A stretch of 6,188 nucleotides of DNA, taken from the NCBI GenBank assembly GCA_964560325.1, contig CAZLLV010000556.1:1-6188 (forward strand), read 5' to 3'. The first letter of the stretch is position 1; each line of letters opens with the position of its first letter. Below the pieces are notes generated by a model. The model was not told where the DNA came from. It saw only the letters and a list, made by a program, of their open reading frames with translations, and did no database searches. The translations under genes and the position numbers were made by a program. Positions 5,002 through 6,188 of this stretch are shown here, piece after piece. This DNA is from CAZLLV01 sp964560325 (lineage in GTDB: Bacteria; Acidobacteriota; Thermoanaerobaculia; Multivoradales; DATKCC01).

Positions 5002-6188
5002 ATGACTCATGCGATCGAATGGCTCGCCCCCGCCCCGCTCTGGGACCTGGCGCTCGAGGACGCCGGCAACCGGCGCTTCCGGGAGCCGGTGGTGCTGCGC
5101 TACGCCTCCGACGCCTTCCTCGACGAGCTGACCGCCGATCTGGCTCCCGCTCCGGCGCAAAACGGCGGCGCTCCGGCCGGCCTGGCGGCGCGCGTCGCCC
5201 GCCCCGAGACCTGGGAGCGGCCGGCGACCGGCTGGGCGGCCGAAGGCGACGAGTCCCTGGGCGCGGCCCTCAAGCTCTACCAGCCGGCCCACCGGCGCTA
5301 CTACCTGGTGGCGGCGAACCTGGTCTGCCGGCGCACCGGCCTGCCCGGCCGCAAGGTCGACCCGGCGGCGGGCGAGCGGACCTCGATGCTGGTGCGGCGC
5401 CTGGCGCCCCGGAACGGCGTCCCGGCCCATCCCGTCGATCCCGCCGACCCGTCCACCTACGTCGAGCAGGGCTGGGTGGGCGACCGCACCGCCGGGCACT
5501 GGGAGCCGGTGCCGGCGGACGCCGCGCCCCTCGCCGGCGAGGAACGCCTGGCCCTCTTCGCCCTGCCGTTCCAGGACGCCTCCGGCCAGCGCCGGCGCCT
5601 CCACGCCGCGCTCCTCCCGGTGGCCGGCCGCGAGCTCTACGAGGGCGCCGCGCCGGCCGGCGACCCGCCTGAGATCCCCGCCGCCCCGGGCGACGACCTG
5701 GCCGCGCTCGACGACCCCCGGAAGGCGGCGTGGGCCTCCGGTCCGTTCCTCGCGCTCCGCGACCTGGCGAGCTCCGAGCCGCCCGCCGACCTGACCTCGG
5801 CGATCGCCCGGGAGCTCCTGCGCTTCGCCCTCCTCGACCTCGCCGACCTGCTGATCGCCGAGCTTCCCGAGCTGTGGGACGCCCTGGCGGCCGGATCGAA
5901 GGCCGGGCTCGACGCGCCCCTGGCCGCCGTCTACGACCGCCTCGTCCAACCGCTCCCGTGGGGTGGGAGCTGGCGCCTGGCGCTGGTGCGGGCCGACGAC
6001 CAGCGGGACGTGCTGCTGCGCGGCGCGCCGCTGCCGCCGGGTACCACCCCGGTGATCCCGGCGAACCTGACTCTGGCCTCGATCCGCCCGGCGGCGGCGC
6101 TCCTCTTGGGCGGCCTCCTCCAGGCCCACCTCTACGCCGCCTTCGACGCGACGCCCCCCGCCGGCCCGCCGGGGCGCGGCGCCGCCGG
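5002..6188 (+). CDS. Unrecognised protein of the injection-system operon (3' end outside window)
   Basis: The frame is open from the ATG at 5002 to the window edge, giving 395 residues with the C-terminus missing. I do not recognise a characterised domain. It begins MTHAIEWLAPAPLWDLALED, then REPVVLRYASDAFLDELTADL (about residues 27-47). Two blocks look conserved: LKLYQPAHRRYYLVAANLVC at 90-109, and GEERLALFALPF near 179-190 followed by RRRLHAALLPVAGREL near 197-212. The second half is rich in Leu/Ala helices (about 260-330), including FALLDLADLLIAELPELWDAL, and has no signal peptide. Blocks of this kind belong, as far as I recall, to hypothetical proteins found in eCIS loci, but I cannot name the family. 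In Afp-type loci the gene after the spike is the gp25-like baseplate gene; this protein is much longer and shows no gp25 signature. A structural or assembly role is the simplest inference. Codon and GC use match its neighbours. Confidence 0.75.
   Translation, partial: MTHAIEWLAPAPLWDLALEDAGNRRFREPVVLRYASDAFLDELTADLAPAPAQNGGAPAGLAARVARPETWERPATGWAAEGDESLGAALKLYQPAHRRYYLVAANLVCRRTGLPGRKVDPAAGERTSMLVRRLAPRNGVPAHPVDPADPSTYVEQGWVGDRTAGHWEPVPADAAPLAGEERLALFALPFQDASGQRRRLHAALLPVAGRELYEGAAPAGDPPEIPAAPGDDLAALDDPRKAAWASGPFLALRDLASSEPPADLTSAIARELLRFALLDLADLLIAELPELWDALAAGSKAGLDAPLAAVYDRLVQPLPWGGSWRLALVRADDQRDVLLRGAPLPPGTTPVIPANLTLASIRPAAALLLGGLLQAHLYAAFDATPPAGPPGRGAA

Noticed and set aside
4901..5005. 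34-codon frame in the spacer, ending in an ATGA overlap with the next gene
   Set aside because: No clear ribosome binding site for it, and its Gly/Pro-rich translation follows the hairpin and purine run; more likely part of a repeat than a peptide gene.
4864..6129. Minus-strand frame of 421 codons opposite the unrecognised last gene
   Set aside because: The plus-strand frame has a good ribosome binding site, continues the operon and has structured blocks such as LKLYQPAHRRYYLV; the minus frame is rich in Arg/Gly/Gln and would run against the operon.
1..6188. Complete prophage or T6SS cluster
   Set aside because: No head, packaging, lysis or integration genes and no TssB/C, TssK or ClpV features are seen; the LysM/CIS_tube protein together with the split spike fits an eCIS better, though the flanks are not visible.

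Overview
The window carries one strand of a contractile injection system (phage-tail-like) structural operon, most likely an extracellular contractile injection system (eCIS, the Afp/PVC/MAC family). All seven genes read left to right, with gaps or overlaps of -4 to +32 bases except for one 107-base spacer. No phage head, portal, terminase or integrase gene is visible. No T6SS-specific gene (TssB/C, TssK, TssM, ClpV) is visible either. DNA is very GC-rich, with strong G/C preference at third codon positions. This fits a high-GC bacterium, but nothing here fixes the phylum.

Layout: (1) 1-1122, the C-terminal 373 residues of a tail sheath protein whose start lies outside the window; (2) 1126-1635, a gp19-like inner tube protein; (3) 1632-2852, a CIS_tube/LysM protein of the Afp7 type with a GTG start and a long glycine-rich tetrapeptide-repeat tail; (4) 2885-3070, a 61-residue small protein, possibly Afp6-like; (5) 3090-4178, a gp27-like/phage late control D hub protein; (6) 4178-4894, a gp5/baseplate assembly protein V spike; (7) a 107-base spacer with a strong G/C hairpin, possibly a dispersed repeat; (8) 5002 to the window end, the first 395 residues of a protein of unrecognised function that runs off the right edge.

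Together genes 1-6 encode the contractile sheath, the inner tube, the tube-to-baseplate adaptor and the central spike of an injection particle. The spike is encoded as two translationally coupled genes rather than one fused VgrG/Afp8-like gene. The gp25-like baseplate protein, PAAR tip, gp6/gp7-like wedge proteins, tape measure, AAA+ ATPase, tail fibre and any toxin cargo are not in the window. If present, they would be expected outside it.

The least conventional parts are the 136-residue glycine repeat tail on the LysM protein, the small linker-like protein, the hairpin spacer, and the unrecognised protein placed where Afp-type loci have the gp25-like gene.
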